From NCBI RefSeq assembly GCF_001543145.1, contig NZ_CP014160.1:682001-746000 (forward strand): DNA of 64,000 nt, given 5' to 3'. Position numbers and translations under genes: made by a program. Under the pieces are notes generated by a model that saw only the letters and a program-made list of their open reading frames with translations, had not been told where the DNA came from and ran no database searches. How positions within the stretch are numbered: the first letter of the stretch is position 1; each line of letters starts with the position of its first letter. This DNA comes from Aerococcus sanguinicola (GTDB lineage Bacteria; Bacillota; Bacilli; Lactobacillales; Aerococcaceae). Shown here in pieces: positions 48,925 through 58,818 of the stretch.

Positions 48925-49863
48925 TTAGAAGAGAGCTAGGCTCTTCAAAAGCCAGATCCAAAAAACCAGGGTAAACATGGCAAAGCAAGTGGTGAAGACG
49001 ACAATCTGATTGGCCAAGTCCTCATCGCCCCCTGCCATCACGGCTTGGGCATAGGAAGAAACGGCGGTCGGTCCAGCAGTCGCAATCAGGACACTGATAA
49101 TATTGTCATCACGAAGGCCGAAGATGACAGCCAAGCTTAGAGCAATGGCAGGATTCACCAGGAGCTTATTGATTACCGTAAAGTAGAGCGACCAATCGGC
49201 ATCTTTAATCTTATCAAATTTAAAGAGACCGCCCATCACGGTGAGGGCCAGGGGCGAGGTCATGGCACTCAGGTTATCAAAGGCTACTTCTACGGACTGG
49301 GGCAAGCGCAAACCGAGGGCAGCTACCACAATCCCCGAAGCCGTAGCGATCACCATGGGATTGCTGATGATTTTGTGCATCAAATCCTTGAAGGAGAAGT
49401 CTTCATCCGTATAAATAGACAGAGCAATTACCGACAGGATATTATTCACCGGCACAATAATCGCTAGGGCAATGCTGACCATGCCCAAGTTTTCTTTACC
49501 GAGCAAGGCTGTCCCCAGAGGTAAGCCAAAAAGAATGGCGTTCGAACGAATGGATCCTTGGAGCATTACTCCTCGTCGGTCATTACGTTTCTGAAAAATA
49601 GGAATAATCAGGGCATAGACAATAAAAATAGCAATCGCATAGATAATCACAAAGGCCAGGGTCCGGGGATTAAAGTTCTTATCCAGATCCATGTGATAGA
49701 CATTGTTAAATAAGTTCAAGGGCAGGAAAAAGGCAAAGAGCGCCTTATTCATCTCGCTAAGGGACTTGCGGGACATCCAACCAATGCGGTGGATCAGCTG
49801 TCCGATCAAGATATAGAGCAGGACAGGCATTACCGCATTGAAGCCAATCATAAAATTCGTCAT
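48925..49863 (-). CDS. AEC family transporter (auxin efflux carrier / malate permease-like)
   Basis: 312 residues with about ten hydrophobic segments in two halves. The family fits FNAVMPVLLYILIGQLIHR at the start, SNAILFGLPLGTALLG in the middle, and ATAGPTAVSSYAQAVMAGG near the end. Bacterial members carry malate, malonate or other organic acids; being close to ldh suggests an organic acid here (inference). A 12-codon leader frame ends directly before its ATG. Confidence 0.85.
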   Translation of the reverse strand: MTNFMIGFNAVMPVLLYILIGQLIHRIGWMSRKSLSEMNKALFAFFLPLNLFNNVYHMDLDKNFNPRTLAFVIIYAIAIFIVYALIIPIFQKRNDRRGVMLQGSIRSNAILFGLPLGTALLGKENLGMVSIALAIIVPVNNILSVIALSIYTDEDFSFKDLMHKIISNPMVIATASGIVVAALGLRLPQSVEVAFDNLSAMTSPLALTVMGGLFKFDKIKDADWSLYFTVINKLLVNPAIALSLAVIFGLRDDNIISVLIATAGPTAVSSYAQAVMAGGDEDLANQIVVFTTCFAMFTLVFWIWLLKSLALF

Positions 49864-49902
49864 TCATCCATTCCTCACTTTCTGATAGAAGTATTCAAGC
49901 AT
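49864..49902 (-). CDS. Possible 12-residue leader peptide of the AEC gene
   Basis: ATG at 49902 with AGGAGG five bases upstream, a stronger site than that of the AEC gene. It encodes MLEYFYQKVRNG and its TGA is followed directly by the AEC ATG. Ribosomes stopping there could reinitiate on the transporter. The small peptide holds two Tyr and one Phe. Only the ribosome site and position support it. Confidence 0.4.
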   Translation of the reverse strand: MLEYFYQKVRNG

Positions 49903-50022
49903 AAATCCCTCCTGCCGTCAACCGTTCGAGCAAGAGACTGGCTCAGCCTTTTGACTCTCCTGGTCCGAAGCTCCAGATAAAGCTGAATGAGATGATCGCC
50001 TATGCTAAAAAATTAAACACTA

Positions 50023-50052
50023 AAAAAGACTGGAAAGCTCATCCCAGTCTTA
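50023..50052 (-). terminator. Terminator of the glmU-prs transcript
   Basis: Minus-strand hairpin AAGACTGG...CCAGTCTT followed by TTTTTAG. It lies downstream of prs and of element A4, which would thus be in the 3-prime end of the prs transcript. Confidence 0.85.
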
Positions 50053-50119
50053 ATTTTTAAGCCTCTCTACTTTTTAGTCTTAATGACTAGTCATCAAAAA
50101 AATTATAGCGATTAGTTCC

Positions 50120-50293
50120 GAGCAGGAGTAGAGCTTTGAAGTTGACCCTTAGCCATGAACAAGCAAGCGATGTGAATTACGTCTAGTAGGCGATAGCCGT
50201 ACTAGACGTTTGAAGCTCGCTAGGTGAGGGACCTTGGCCCGAACCGGTGCCATGGCTCTTTAAGGGGCAAATTCAAAAGTGAAACGAATGCTC
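50120..50293 (+). repeat. Dispersed structured repeat, element A copy 4 (short form)
   Basis: 174 bases, GAGCAGGAGTAGAGCTTTGAA to AGTGAAACGAATGCTC. Same order of parts as copy 2 and the same length. The internal hairpin at 50179-50209 is ACGTCTAGT-AGGC...GCCGTACTAGACGT; here both arms differ from copies 1-3 but still pair. It is between prs and its terminator. Confidence 0.87.
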
Positions 50294-50321
50294 ATCAACA
50301 CAATTTGCTAAATTTTTTCTT

Positions 50322-51320
50322 CTAGTCCTCGTTATGGCCATTATCCATGCCCTTGAATTCTTCAACAAATAAAGGACTTACCGAACGCTTGTCGTGGATA
50401 CGGAGGATAGCTTCTGCAATCAGTTCAGAAACGGTCACTTGCTTGATCTTATCGATCCGTTTTTCTTCTGGCAGGTAGATGGAGTCTGTGACGACAACTT
50501 CTGAGATGTTGGAGTTAGCCAGACGTTCAACTGCTGGGCCTGAAAGAACAGGGTGGGTACAGCAAACCGCTACCGAAATAGCGCCTGCTTCGCCCAAGGC
50601 TTTAGCCGCTGCCGTAATTGTCCCTGCAGTATCGATCATATCGTCAATGATCAGGGCGTGCTTGCCTTCAACATTACCGACAATATTCATCACTTCTGCC
50701 ACGTTGGCTTTAGGCCGACGTTTGTCAATAATAGCAATTGGTGCCTTCAAGAACTCCGCCAATTTACGTGCCCGGGTCACCCCACCGTGGTCTGGTGAAA
50801 CAACTACAACATCTTCCAAACTATAGTCTGGGTTTTCGATGAAATAGTTAGCCAGGAGAGGAGAGCCAAGCAGGTGGTCCACTGGAATATCGAAGAAACC
50901 TTGGATTTGGGCAGCGTGCAAGTCAAGGGCTACCACTCGGTCAGCACCAGTCTTTTCAATCATGTTTGAAACAAGCTTAGCTGTGATGGGTTCACGCGGT
51001 TTGGCTTTACGGTCTTGACGGGCATAGCCGAAGTAAGGAATCACAACTGTAATCGTCGCCGCACTCGCCCGGCGGCAGGCATCAATCATAATTAAGAGTT
51101 CCATGAGGTGGTCGTTAACAGGTTCTGATGTTGATTGCACAATATAAACATCATCCCCACGAATTGATTCATCGATACTGATATAGATTTCGCCGTCGCT
51201 AAAGTGAGTAACAGAACATTCCCCTAGTTCACTATCCATAGCTTTAGCGATCTTTTCAGCTAATTCTGGGTTCGAATTGAGAGAAAACACCTTAAGATTA
51301 TTCGGCTTATGTTGAGACAT
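50322..51320 (-). CDS. prs: Ribose-phosphate pyrophosphokinase
   Basis: 332 residues. Makes PRPP from ribose 5-phosphate and ATP. Seen are [16 protein letters not shown], the flexible loop [11 protein letters not shown], the ribose loop [16 protein letters not shown] and the PRPP motif [13 protein letters not shown]. It follows glmU as in Bacillus. The C-terminal end (about 15 residues beyond the family's common end) is acidic. Confidence 0.98.
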   Translation of the reverse strand: MSQHKPNNLKVFSLNSNPELAEKIAKAMDSELGECSVTHFSDGEIYISIDESIRGDDVYIVQSTSEPVNDHLMELLIMIDACRRASAATITVVIPYFGYARQDRKAKPREPITAKLVSNMIEKTGADRVVALDLHAAQIQGFFDIPVDHLLGSPLLANYFIENPDYSLEDVVVVSPDHGGVTRARKLAEFLKAPIAIIDKRRPKANVAEVMNIVGNVEGKHALIIDDMIDTAGTITAAAKALGEAGAISVAVCCTHPVLSGPAVERLANSNISEVVVTDSIYLPEEKRIDKIKQVTVSELIAEAILRIHDKRSVSPLFVEEFKGMDNGHNED

Positions 51321-51391
51321 TTCCTGATATTCCTCCTACTATTGGTCATTTAAAATTTGCTACACACATATCTTAACATATTTTTTACAAA

Positions 51392-52774
51392 CTAGTGATT
51401 CTTTTTGCCAATTGCCAGCTTATCCCAATAGTTTTCTTTATTAGACTGCCGAGCCCGGGCAATGGCTAAGCTCTTTTCAGGCACATCATCGGTAATAGTG
51501 GACCCTGCTGCTAGGAAGGCATTGGCAGCAACTTGAACGGGGGCTACGATATTCACATTGGAACCAATAAAGCTATGGTCACCGACCACCGACCGGGCCT
51601 TATTGACTCCATCATAGTTACAGAAAATAACACCACAGCTGACATTAATATCCGCTCCCAGGTCAGCATCGCCAATATAGGTCAAGTGACCAACCTTGGT
51701 CCCTTGGCCGATAGTCGCGTTCTTCACTTCAACATAGTTACCAATGTGGACATGGCTAGCCAGCTTAGCCTTGGGGCGCAGGTGGGCATGGGGGCCAATA
51801 TCTGATTTGGAGCCCACTTCAGCTTCTTCAATTTCTGAAGATCGGATCTTAACCCCATCACCGATCTGGCTATCACGAATGCAGGTCTGGCTACCGATGA
51901 CACAATCGTGACCAATGCTGGTCTGGCCCTTGAGCTGGACATTGGCTTCAATCAGGGTATCGCTAGCTATCGATACCCCTGCTTCAATATAGACCGTGGT
52001 CGGATCGACGAAGCTGACCCCTTGGCGCATGAATTGTTCATTTTGCCGCTTAAAGAAGAGACGGTTAGCTTCCGCCAAAGCCAGGCGGTCATTAACACCT
52101 AGAGCCTCTGACATATCGGAAATCTGGTAGGCAGCAATATGCTGGCCCCGGTCCTTGAGCAATTCGAGAACATCTGGCAAGTAATACTCACCCTGGGCAT
52201 TGTCATTGTTGACCTCATGGAGCATCTTGAAGAGCCATTGGTTGTCGAAAACATAGGTCCCTGTGTTAATTTCTTGGACCTGGCGTTCTTCCTCTGTGGC
52301 ATCCTTCTCTTCGACACTGCGGTCTACCGCCCCATCAGCTCGGCGGATAATTCGTCCATAGCCATAAGGATTATCGGCATGGGCTGTGAGGATCGTTGCC
52401 TTAGCGCCTTCCGCTTCATGGTAGTCAACTAGCGCTTCAAAGGTTTCAGCGCGGATTAAAGGGGTGTCCCCGGCTACGACCAAGGTAAGGCCTTCCTTAT
52501 CAGCTAATAGGGATTCTGCCTGCATGACCGCATGAGCCGTTCCCAATTGTTCTTCTTGTAAGCAGTAGAGGGACCGGTCACCGAGGCGTTCCTTCACCTG
52601 GTCTGCCCCATGACCAACCACGGTAATCTTCTCATCAAAGCCTGCCTGGCTGATATTATCCACCACATGTTCTACCATGGACTTACCAGCGACCGGGTGC
52701 AAGACCTTGTAGAGCTTGGACTTCATCCGTGTTCCCTTACCTGCTGCTAGGATAATTGCAAATTTCTTTCCCAT
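51392..52774 (-). CDS. glmU: Bifunctional UDP-N-acetylglucosamine pyrophosphorylase / glucosamine-1-phosphate acetyltransferase
   Basis: 460 residues. Makes UDP-GlcNAc for peptidoglycan and teichoic acids. The N-terminal uridylyltransferase has [26 protein letters not shown] is the sugar-nucleotide site. The C-terminal left-handed beta helix acetyltransferase (from about 255) has [20 protein letters not shown] and [10 protein letters not shown]. It is 13 bases from the helicase gene and upstream of prs. Confidence 0.98.
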   Translation of the reverse strand: MGKKFAIILAAGKGTRMKSKLYKVLHPVAGKSMVEHVVDNISQAGFDEKITVVGHGADQVKERLGDRSLYCLQEEQLGTAHAVMQAESLLADKEGLTLVVAGDTPLIRAETFEALVDYHEAEGAKATILTAHADNPYGYGRIIRRADGAVDRSVEEKDATEEERQVQEINTGTYVFDNQWLFKMLHEVNNDNAQGEYYLPDVLELLKDRGQHIAAYQISDMSEALGVNDRLALAEANRLFFKRQNEQFMRQGVSFVDPTTVYIEAGVSIASDTLIEANVQLKGQTSIGHDCVIGSQTCIRDSQIGDGVKIRSSEIEEAEVGSKSDIGPHAHLRPKAKLASHVHIGNYVEVKNATIGQGTKVGHLTYIGDADLGADINVSCGVIFCNYDGVNKARSVVGDHSFIGSNVNIVAPVQVAANAFLAAGSTITDDVPEKSLAIARARQSNKENYWDKLAIGKKNH

Positions 52775-52787
52775 AGTTCCCTCCAGT

Positions 52788-54029
52788 TTACTTCTTCTGG
52801 CGACGTGCGCCCTTGTTCTTCTGTTGGCGCTTGCGCTTTTTATTTTTGTTTTTTGATTTCTGTGTTTGCGATTGGCCCCGCTTTGACTTGCTTGTCCCTT
52901 GGTCGCGGTGGACAGGGGCTTCTTTGCTGACTTGCCCCTGGCTGAGAAAGACTTCTTCCAGCTTAGCTTGGTCGGGGACCTGCTTCTTAAGCTCGCGTAA
53001 GCTGCGATCAGTCACAAAGCTTAGCACACTCCCCTCAGCTCCCATCCGGCCAGTCCGTCCGCTGCGATGGGTATAAGTGGCCCGGTCTTCTGCCTGGTCA
53101 TACTGAATCACATAGGGCAAATCTGGAATATCCATCCCCCGTGCCGCCACATCCGTGGTTAAAAGATAGACATAGCGCCCCTGGCGGAAGCCTTGCAGGG
53201 CATTTTGCCGGTCCTGGCTGGTCATCTCACTATGGAGAACAGCCACCGGCACCTGGCGATAGGTCAACTTCTCCTTGAGCCGGTCAAGTTCGGCAATACT
53301 CCGGACAAAAACCAAGGCCTGCATCCCCTCCACCTGGGCCAAGCGTCGCAGGGCATCATCCCGCTTACGGCTAGATACTTGCAAGTAGAGGTGTTGGCGC
53401 TTAGCCGTCAATGCTTGGGAAGCCTGGCTGCAATCGAGGAAGAAAACCTCTTCGCGCAAGCCTTCGAACTGGGCCCAAGCTTCCGCATTAGCCGTTGCTG
53501 AAAAGGCAGCCAGACTTACCGATTGTTGGACCCGGTCGATGAAGGCTTGGGTTGTTGCCGCTTGCTCCTGGCTAAAGAGGCGGTCGCACTCATCCAAGAC
53601 CAGGCGGTTCACTTGGTGGAGCTTGAGCTTGCGGCTCTGAGCCAATTCATTTAAGCGGCCAGCCGTCCCAATCACCAGCTCTGGTTTTCTTTTTAATTTT
53701 TCAATTTGACGTTTAATATTTGCCCCGCCAACTAAGGACTGGACTTTGATGCCCTTGGCCTTGGCCCAATGCCTAGCCACGTCCGCAATCTGAGCGGCCA
53801 GGTCCTGAGAAGGGGCAAGAATCACAGCTTGCACTTGCCCATTGGCCTCAAGTTTTTCTAATAGCGGTAAGAGATAGGCCAGGGTTTTGCCCGTCCCAGT
53901 AGGAGAAACCATATAAAAATTTTCTCCCGCAAGCATGGGCTCCCAGGCTGCCTTTTGCACCTCAGTGGGCGCTTGGAAGCCGGCTGCTTCCACTAAGTCA
54001 CGGACTTCTTCTGATAAATTATTCCACAC
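52788..54029 (-). CDS. DEAD-box family ATP-dependent RNA helicase
   Basis: 413 residues. Two RecA domains: Walker [17 protein letters not shown], motif [11 protein letters not shown] (DECD in place of DEAD), motif III SATA, motif [14 protein letters not shown] and motif [12 protein letters not shown]. The C-terminal 45 residues are a Lys/Arg/Gln tail for RNA binding. Likely a CshB-like helicase in RNA decay or ribosome assembly. It lies between a phosphoesterase-like gene and glmU. Confidence 0.93.
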   Translation of the reverse strand: MWNNLSEEVRDLVEAAGFQAPTEVQKAAWEPMLAGENFYMVSPTGTGKTLAYLLPLLEKLEANGQVQAVILAPSQDLAAQIADVARHWAKAKGIKVQSLVGGANIKRQIEKLKRKPELVIGTAGRLNELAQSRKLKLHQVNRLVLDECDRLFSQEQAATTQAFIDRVQQSVSLAAFSATANAEAWAQFEGLREEVFFLDCSQASQALTAKRQHLYLQVSSRKRDDALRRLAQVEGMQALVFVRSIAELDRLKEKLTYRQVPVAVLHSEMTSQDRQNALQGFRQGRYVYLLTTDVAARGMDIPDLPYVIQYDQAEDRATYTHRSGRTGRMGAEGSVLSFVTDRSLRELKKQVPDQAKLEEVFLSQGQVSKEAPVHRDQGTSKSKRGQSQTQKSKNKNKKRKRQQKNKGARRQKK

Positions 54030-54044
54030 AGGTCTTGCTCCTCG

Positions 54045-55202
54045 CTAATTGTCTTCTTCAAGGTCTGGCAGGGGCCGGATCGGACTAGCAGGATGGCTGG
54101 GATCGACTGCTAAGGGCAGGTCCTCAGCCCCTACTTTCTCTTCCGGTAAAGGCTCTAACAGATAGTCTCCACCCTGGTCCTGGATGAGGACATGGTCAGG
54201 CTGGCTGTAGTGTTGACTAGGCCGGTCATCATAAACCATAATCCCTTCGTTTAAGTTTTCCTGTCTATCTGGGCCAGGCTGGCTATATTCTGACTGGTCC
54301 GTCTCCTCCCCTAGATCGCAGGCCCAATCCTTGAGCTGGTCCTCGCGTGAGGCCGTCAATTGGACACGGACCAATTCAGGCCGGTTATTCACCCGGACGC
54401 CCAGACTGGCCCGGCCAATCCCCCGCGAAATCAAGAGAGACTTGTAAGGGTTACCGGGCAGGCGGAAGATACCCTCCGTATACTTAGGCAGGTAGCCCTG
54501 GCTTGGTGCATAGAGACCACCCAGCGGTCCTAAATGGATGCTGCCCCCAGTAGCCAAGCCTGAGAGGACCAGGTCTGGTGACTTGCTGAGGTCTTCATGG
54601 TAACGCAGGAAAGCTTCCGGATGGCTGGCCAACAAAATCTTAACCTGCTGGGTCTGCTTAGGCGTCAGGTCCACATGGCGTAAGGCGTCTCCTTTGAGGA
54701 AAGAGCGGTTGCCCTTCTCCATAAGGCCCATGATGGTAATAGCCTGGCCTTTATAGGTCAAGTCGACGGCTTGGTCGTGCAAGAATTGGACGCCATATTC
54801 GCGGAAGAGCCGCTCCATTTGCGGTGCCTGGGGATGTTTTAATTCGTTAGGGCCATAAACCGCAAAGGTCGGTGCAAGGGTCGTCAGTTCACGGGCAAAA
54901 GCCGCTAGCTCGCTCAGGTTAAGGCTCCCTTCCTGGTTGAGAATATTCCCCGTGAGCGCAATCATATCCACCTGGCTAGCCTTGGTCTGCTTCAAGAGAT
55001 CTTTTAGGTCCACCCGGTGCTTGGGGAAGTTCAAATCAGACAAGACGGCAATGGAAAAACCATCTAAGGCACCCCCATAACGCGGACTCTCTAAGAGATA
55101 ATCTTGGCGTTTTAAGCGGTAATTTTGGACATATGTATAGAGCGCGAGAGCCGCTAAGCAGCCCCCCCGCCAGAGTATTTTTTTAAAATGGGATTGAGTC
55201 AT
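54045..55202 (-). CDS. YkuE-like metallophosphoesterase-fold protein without metal ligands
   Basis: 385 residues. An N-terminal hydrophobic stretch (about 9-25) anchors it; the middle follows the YkuE pattern closely (GGLYAPSQGYLPKYTEGIF, SRGIGRASLGVRVNNRPELV). All but one of the metal-binding motifs are changed: D-x-H reads SDLN (56-58), GD reads GN (85-86), GNHE reads GPNE (117-120) and GHTHGG reads GLATGG (215-220). Only the His of SHPE remains. Enzymatic activity is therefore unlikely. The last 90 residues are an acidic, Pro- and Asp-rich tail. It is the first gene of the cluster with the helicase gene, glmU and prs. Confidence 0.85.
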   Translation of the reverse strand: MTQSHFKKILWRGGCLAALALYTYVQNYRLKRQDYLLESPRYGGALDGFSIAVLSDLNFPKHRVDLKDLLKQTKASQVDMIALTGNILNQEGSLNLSELAAFARELTTLAPTFAVYGPNELKHPQAPQMERLFREYGVQFLHDQAVDLTYKGQAITIMGLMEKGNRSFLKGDALRHVDLTPKQTQQVKILLASHPEAFLRYHEDLSKSPDLVLSGLATGGSIHLGPLGGLYAPSQGYLPKYTEGIFRLPGNPYKSLLISRGIGRASLGVRVNNRPELVRVQLTASREDQLKDWACDLGEETDQSEYSQPGPDRQENLNEGIMVYDDRPSQHYSQPDHVLIQDQGGDYLLEPLPEEKVGAEDLPLAVDPSHPASPIRPLPDLEEDN

Positions 55203-55377
55203 AGGAAAGCCTCCTCATTCTGTTGCCCCTGGTCGGTCTTACTGGGGTCTTTCTTAATCATTTACTCCTATTTTATCATAATGTACCGGGCTTTGAGAAA
55301 TTTTGACCGAGTCCAAAGAAAATTTAAAGGATAAGGACTTAAGGGGCAATTCTTTATCGCTTTCCTACTCTGCGTGT

Positions 55378-55383
55378 TATAAT
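55378..55383 (+). promoter_or_regulatory. Extended -10 promoter of uvrC
   Basis: TGT directly before TATAAT (55378-55383), 38 bases upstream of the uvrC ATG. No -35 is seen at the right distance, as is usual for extended -10 promoters. Confidence 0.65.
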
Positions 55384-55421
55384 AAAGAATTGAATTCAAG
55401 AAGCTAGAAAGGAGCCTTTTT

Positions 55422-57251
55422 ATGGCGAGCGAATTAATTGAAAATAAATTAAAATTACTGCCTAACGATCCCGGCTGCTATATTATGCGGGACCGCAATA
55501 ACCATATTATTTATATTGGCAAGGCAAAAAATCTTAAAAACCGGGTTCGCTCCTATTTCAAGAGCTCTCATACCGGAAAGACGGCCCAATTAGTCAGTGA
55601 AATCCACGATTTCGAAATCATCATCACGACGACCGATAAGGAAAGCCTGCTCTTAGAGATCAACCTGATCCAAAAGTACCAGCCTCACTATAATATCAAA
55701 CTCAAGCAAGGCACCATGTACCCTTATCTCAAGATCACCAATGAAAAAGACCCCCAATTAATCATCAGTTCAGTAGTTGAAAATGACGGTGGGCACTACT
55801 TCGGCCCCTACCCTAACGTTAATGCTGCCAATGCCACCCGCGACCTCCTGCAGAAGACCTATCCTTTGCGTCGCTGTGGCAAAAACGAAAAGCGGGCCTG
55901 CTTCTACTACCACCTGGGCCAGTGCATCGGTTGTTGTGACCACCCTGTCAGTAAAGAAACTTATGACAAGCAAATCCGAAATATCACCCGCTTCCTCAAC
56001 GGCAATGTCAAAAAAATCAAAAACGACTTGAAAAAGAAGATGGCCCAGGCAGCGGAAAATATGCACTACGAGCGGGCCGCGGACTACCGGGACCAAATCT
56101 ACTATATCGAGCAAACCGTCGAACCGCAGAATGTCATGAGTAAGCAATACAACAACCGAGACGTCTTCGCCTTCTACATGGATAAGGGCTGGATCAGCAT
56201 CCAAACCTTCATGCTCCGCCAGTTCTCCATTATTAAGCGGGACTCGGCTCTTTTTCCCTGCTACACGGAACCGGAAGAGGAGCTCACCTCCTATATTGTC
56301 CAATTCTACCAAGATAAGAACCACACCCTGCCCAAAGAAATCCTGGTGCCAAAAGGCCTGGATAATAACTTATTGGAAGAGACCCTAGGCATCTCCGTTG
56401 CCACACCCCAGCGCGGGGACAAGCGCAAGATGCTCGACTTGGCCAGGTCCAATGCCGAACTGGCCCACCAACAAAAATTCCGCCTCCTAGCCATGAATGA
56501 ACAAAAGACCACGGGAGCAGTAGAAGAACTCAGCCAAGCCCTCAAGCTGCCCTACTTGCGGGTTATTGAAAGCTTCGACCATTCCAACCACCAAGGAGCA
56601 GACAATGTGTCGGGGATGGTCTGCTATGAAGATGGCAAGCCCAACAAGAAGAAATACCGGAAGTACCGGATCAAAAGCTTCGAAGGCGCTGACGAATATG
56701 CTTCCAGCCAGGAGGTCATCCGCCGCCGCTATTCGCGCTTGCTCAAGGAAGGCCAGCCCCTACCCAATATTATTCTCATGGACGGTGGGATTATTGAAGT
56801 CAATGCCGCCCGCGATGTCCTGGATAATGAGCTCGGCTTAGAGGACCTGCCCGTAGCTGGCATGGTTAAGGACGATAAACACCGGACGGCCCACCTGATC
56901 TATGGCCAGCCCCCTGAAATTGTGGACTTGGACCCCAAGTCCCAAGCCTTCCACCTGATCCAACGCATCCAAACCGAGGTCGACCGCTATGCCAAGAGCT
57001 TCCACCGCAATGTCCATAGCAAGAACTCCTTTACCTCACGCCTAGATGCCATTAAAGGGGTTGGGCCCAAGACACGGACCAAGGTCATGCGCCATTTCAA
57101 GACGCTAAAGAATATTCGCGCCGCCAGCCCAGAAGACATCCAGGAACTCTCCATCCCCGCCCAAGTCGCCCTGGAAATCCACAAAGCCGCCTGGGAAGGC
57201 CAGCCGGATAATCCTTACCAAAAGGAAGCAAAGGCTCAAAAATCCGAATAA
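55422..57251 (+). CDS. uvrC: Excinuclease ABC subunit C
   Basis: 609 residues. Makes both cuts in nucleotide excision repair. The GIY-YIG nuclease is at 12-95 (PGCYIMRDRNNHIIYIGKA), a cluster of four cysteines follows (CGKNEKRACFYYHLGQCIGCC), the UVR motif for UvrB is near 200-235, the RNase H-like nuclease has ESFDHSNHQGADNVSGMV and ILMDGG, and the helix-hairpin-helix is GVGPKTRTKVMRHFK. Own promoter and terminator; an antisense open frame of 184 codons inside it is a shadow. Confidence 0.98.
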   Translation: MASELIENKLKLLPNDPGCYIMRDRNNHIIYIGKAKNLKNRVRSYFKSSHTGKTAQLVSEIHDFEIIITTTDKESLLLEINLIQKYQPHYNIKLKQGTMYPYLKITNEKDPQLIISSVVENDGGHYFGPYPNVNAANATRDLLQKTYPLRRCGKNEKRACFYYHLGQCIGCCDHPVSKETYDKQIRNITRFLNGNVKKIKNDLKKKMAQAAENMHYERAADYRDQIYYIEQTVEPQNVMSKQYNNRDVFAFYMDKGWISIQTFMLRQFSIIKRDSALFPCYTEPEEELTSYIVQFYQDKNHTLPKEILVPKGLDNNLLEETLGISVATPQRGDKRKMLDLARSNAELAHQQKFRLLAMNEQKTTGAVEELSQALKLPYLRVIESFDHSNHQGADNVSGMVCYEDGKPNKKKYRKYRIKSFEGADEYASSQEVIRRRYSRLLKEGQPLPNIILMDGGIIEVNAARDVLDNELGLEDLPVAGMVKDDKHRTAHLIYGQPPEIVDLDPKSQAFHLIQRIQTEVDRYAKSFHRNVHSKNSFTSRLDAIKGVGPKTRTKVMRHFKTLKNIRAASPEDIQELSIPAQVALEIHKAAWEGQPDNPYQKEAKAQKSE

Positions 57252-57254
57252 AAA

Positions 57255-57317
57255 CAAAAAGCCCCCGCCCACTGCATCTCCTAAGATTGGCAGTTGGGCG
57301 GAGGCTTTTTATTTTTG
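57255..57317. terminator. Bidirectional terminator between uvrC and the DUF975 gene
   Basis: GCCCCCGCCCACTGC...GCAGTTGGGCGGAGGC with AAAAA before and TTTTT after. Confidence 0.88.
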
Positions 57318-57351
57318 AATGAGCTACTGACGAATCCTTAGACTCGCTTGC

Positions 57352-58752
57352 CTAGTCCTTGGACGATTGATCATCCGACTGGTCCACATAGAGGGTCGGA
57401 TTATCACGCAATTGGGTCTTCTCGTCATAGGTCAAGTCATCTTCAGGATCAAAGATAGCCTGGGCCTCTTCATCCTCCCCGCGAATATCATCGGAGAAAG
57501 ATTGGTCCATGTGGTCAAAGAGTTCCGGATCATGTTGGGGATCCACCACTTGGGTCGTCTCAGGCAGGTCCTCTTCTACGCTAGGATCTGCATCTGACCT
57601 TGACTCTGCTTCGGTAAAGACTGCTGCAGCCCCCGCACGTTCACTTGGACTCAGGTCTTCCTCGCTTGCTTCGTCCCCCTTCAGCTCATCTGGAACAGCG
57701 AAGGCCATGGTTTCTTCAGGCACTTGGGGACGGTCCTCTTGTTGGTAAATCTCCGTCTCGCTGCCTTGCCCCCAAGTTGTGAGGTTCAATTCAGGGAAAG
57801 CCTCATTCAATTCCAAGCGGTATTGCTTAATATAGTTCCGGTAGAAAACGGCTGTTGCGGTGAAGGCACGGAGGCCAAAGACCACATAAACAACCACCAA
57901 GATAAAGGCAATCACCCCTGCCAGGAGACCAAAGAGACCCGCATCGAGATTGAAGAGCAAGCTCGTTGCCATCAGCACGAGGCCAAAGAGAAAGGCCAAG
58001 AGATAGGGAACCACCATATAGAAGAAGTGGATACGGAAGAGTTTGAACTTATTCCCCCGCATCATCTGCCGGCTAATCCCCAAGAGAGCTGAGGCTGAGG
58101 CCGTTTCACTATCATAGGGCAGGAAGGGGGTAAAAGCAAAGCCATAGATAAAGACTAAATAAATCAAAGTCAGAACCAGCCATAGAGCGAAGCTAATCCC
58201 TGCTAAGATCAAGAGGCGCGTGTCCCCTGCCAGAAGTCCCTGGGTCAATTCTTGACCTGCTGCCAGATCGGGCATTTGGGCAGTCAGGCTCCAAGCTTGA
58301 TTAGGTAAGAGATTATAGCTGGTCAAGCCAAAGAGAACGCCTGACACCAAGCTCAGCAAGAGACTAACCAAGGCTAAAAGCAGTTCAAAGAAAATATAGG
58401 TAAGCACATTCCGTCCTGGCCGCCGTCTAAAGGGACGGAAGATCGTCTTAATCTGGTAGCGGCCGGTATCCACCATATCCAAGAAAGACCAGGGGAAGCC
58501 GAACACCATCATTTGAATAATGACATATAAATAAATTAAAACAAAAACAAGGCCCACAAGTCCTAGAATCCATCCCGCCACTTCTTGCTGGCTCAGATAA
58601 ATCAGGCCTGTTGTCCCGAGAATCCCCATGGCACTGAGAATAATCACAGCTAAGACAAAGGCTAGGATAATTCGCCAGCTGTTGCCTCTCTGGGCGTAGC
58701 CAGCCTGCTCGCGAATATCACGGTTCGCGACACTCAATTTGTATTTCATCAT
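57352..58752 (-). CDS. DUF975 family membrane protein
   Basis: 466 residues from the ATG at 58752, with GGAGGAG upstream; the next codon is also ATG, and the frame extends to 58764. Six or so hydrophobic segments lie between 25 and 300, the family core. The last 150 residues are soluble and very acidic (Glu, Asp, Ser), with no motif I recognise. DUF975 proteins have no settled role. The basic N-terminus LSVANRDIREQAGYA is typical of the family. Confidence 0.8.
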   Translation of the reverse strand: MMKYKLSVANRDIREQAGYAQRGNSWRIILAFVLAVIILSAMGILGTTGLIYLSQQEVAGWILGLVGLVFVLIYLYVIIQMMVFGFPWSFLDMVDTGRYQIKTIFRPFRRRPGRNVLTYIFFELLLALVSLLLSLVSGVLFGLTSYNLLPNQAWSLTAQMPDLAAGQELTQGLLAGDTRLLILAGISFALWLVLTLIYLVFIYGFAFTPFLPYDSETASASALLGISRQMMRGNKFKLFRIHFFYMVVPYLLAFLFGLVLMATSLLFNLDAGLFGLLAGVIAFILVVVYVVFGLRAFTATAVFYRNYIKQYRLELNEAFPELNLTTWGQGSETEIYQQEDRPQVPEETMAFAVPDELKGDEASEEDLSPSERAGAAAVFTEAESRSDADPSVEEDLPETTQVVDPQHDPELFDHMDQSFSDDIRGEDEEAQAIFDPEDDLTYDEKTQLRDNPTLYVDQSDDQSSKD

Positions 58753-58818
58753 CTTCTCCTCCATTCACTAGGCATCTTGTTTCCTATTATACCGCATCTC
58801 GCGCCCTCTTGTAAAAAA

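Noticed and set aside
49903..50010. T-box or known riboswitch upstream of the AEC gene
   Set aside because: No T-box sequence, specifier loop or known aptamer core could be found; only simple stems are seen.
55770..56324. Antisense frame of 184 codons within uvrC
   Set aside because: It lies wholly inside uvrC, whose protein has all family domains; its translation shows only hydrophobic bias with no motif.
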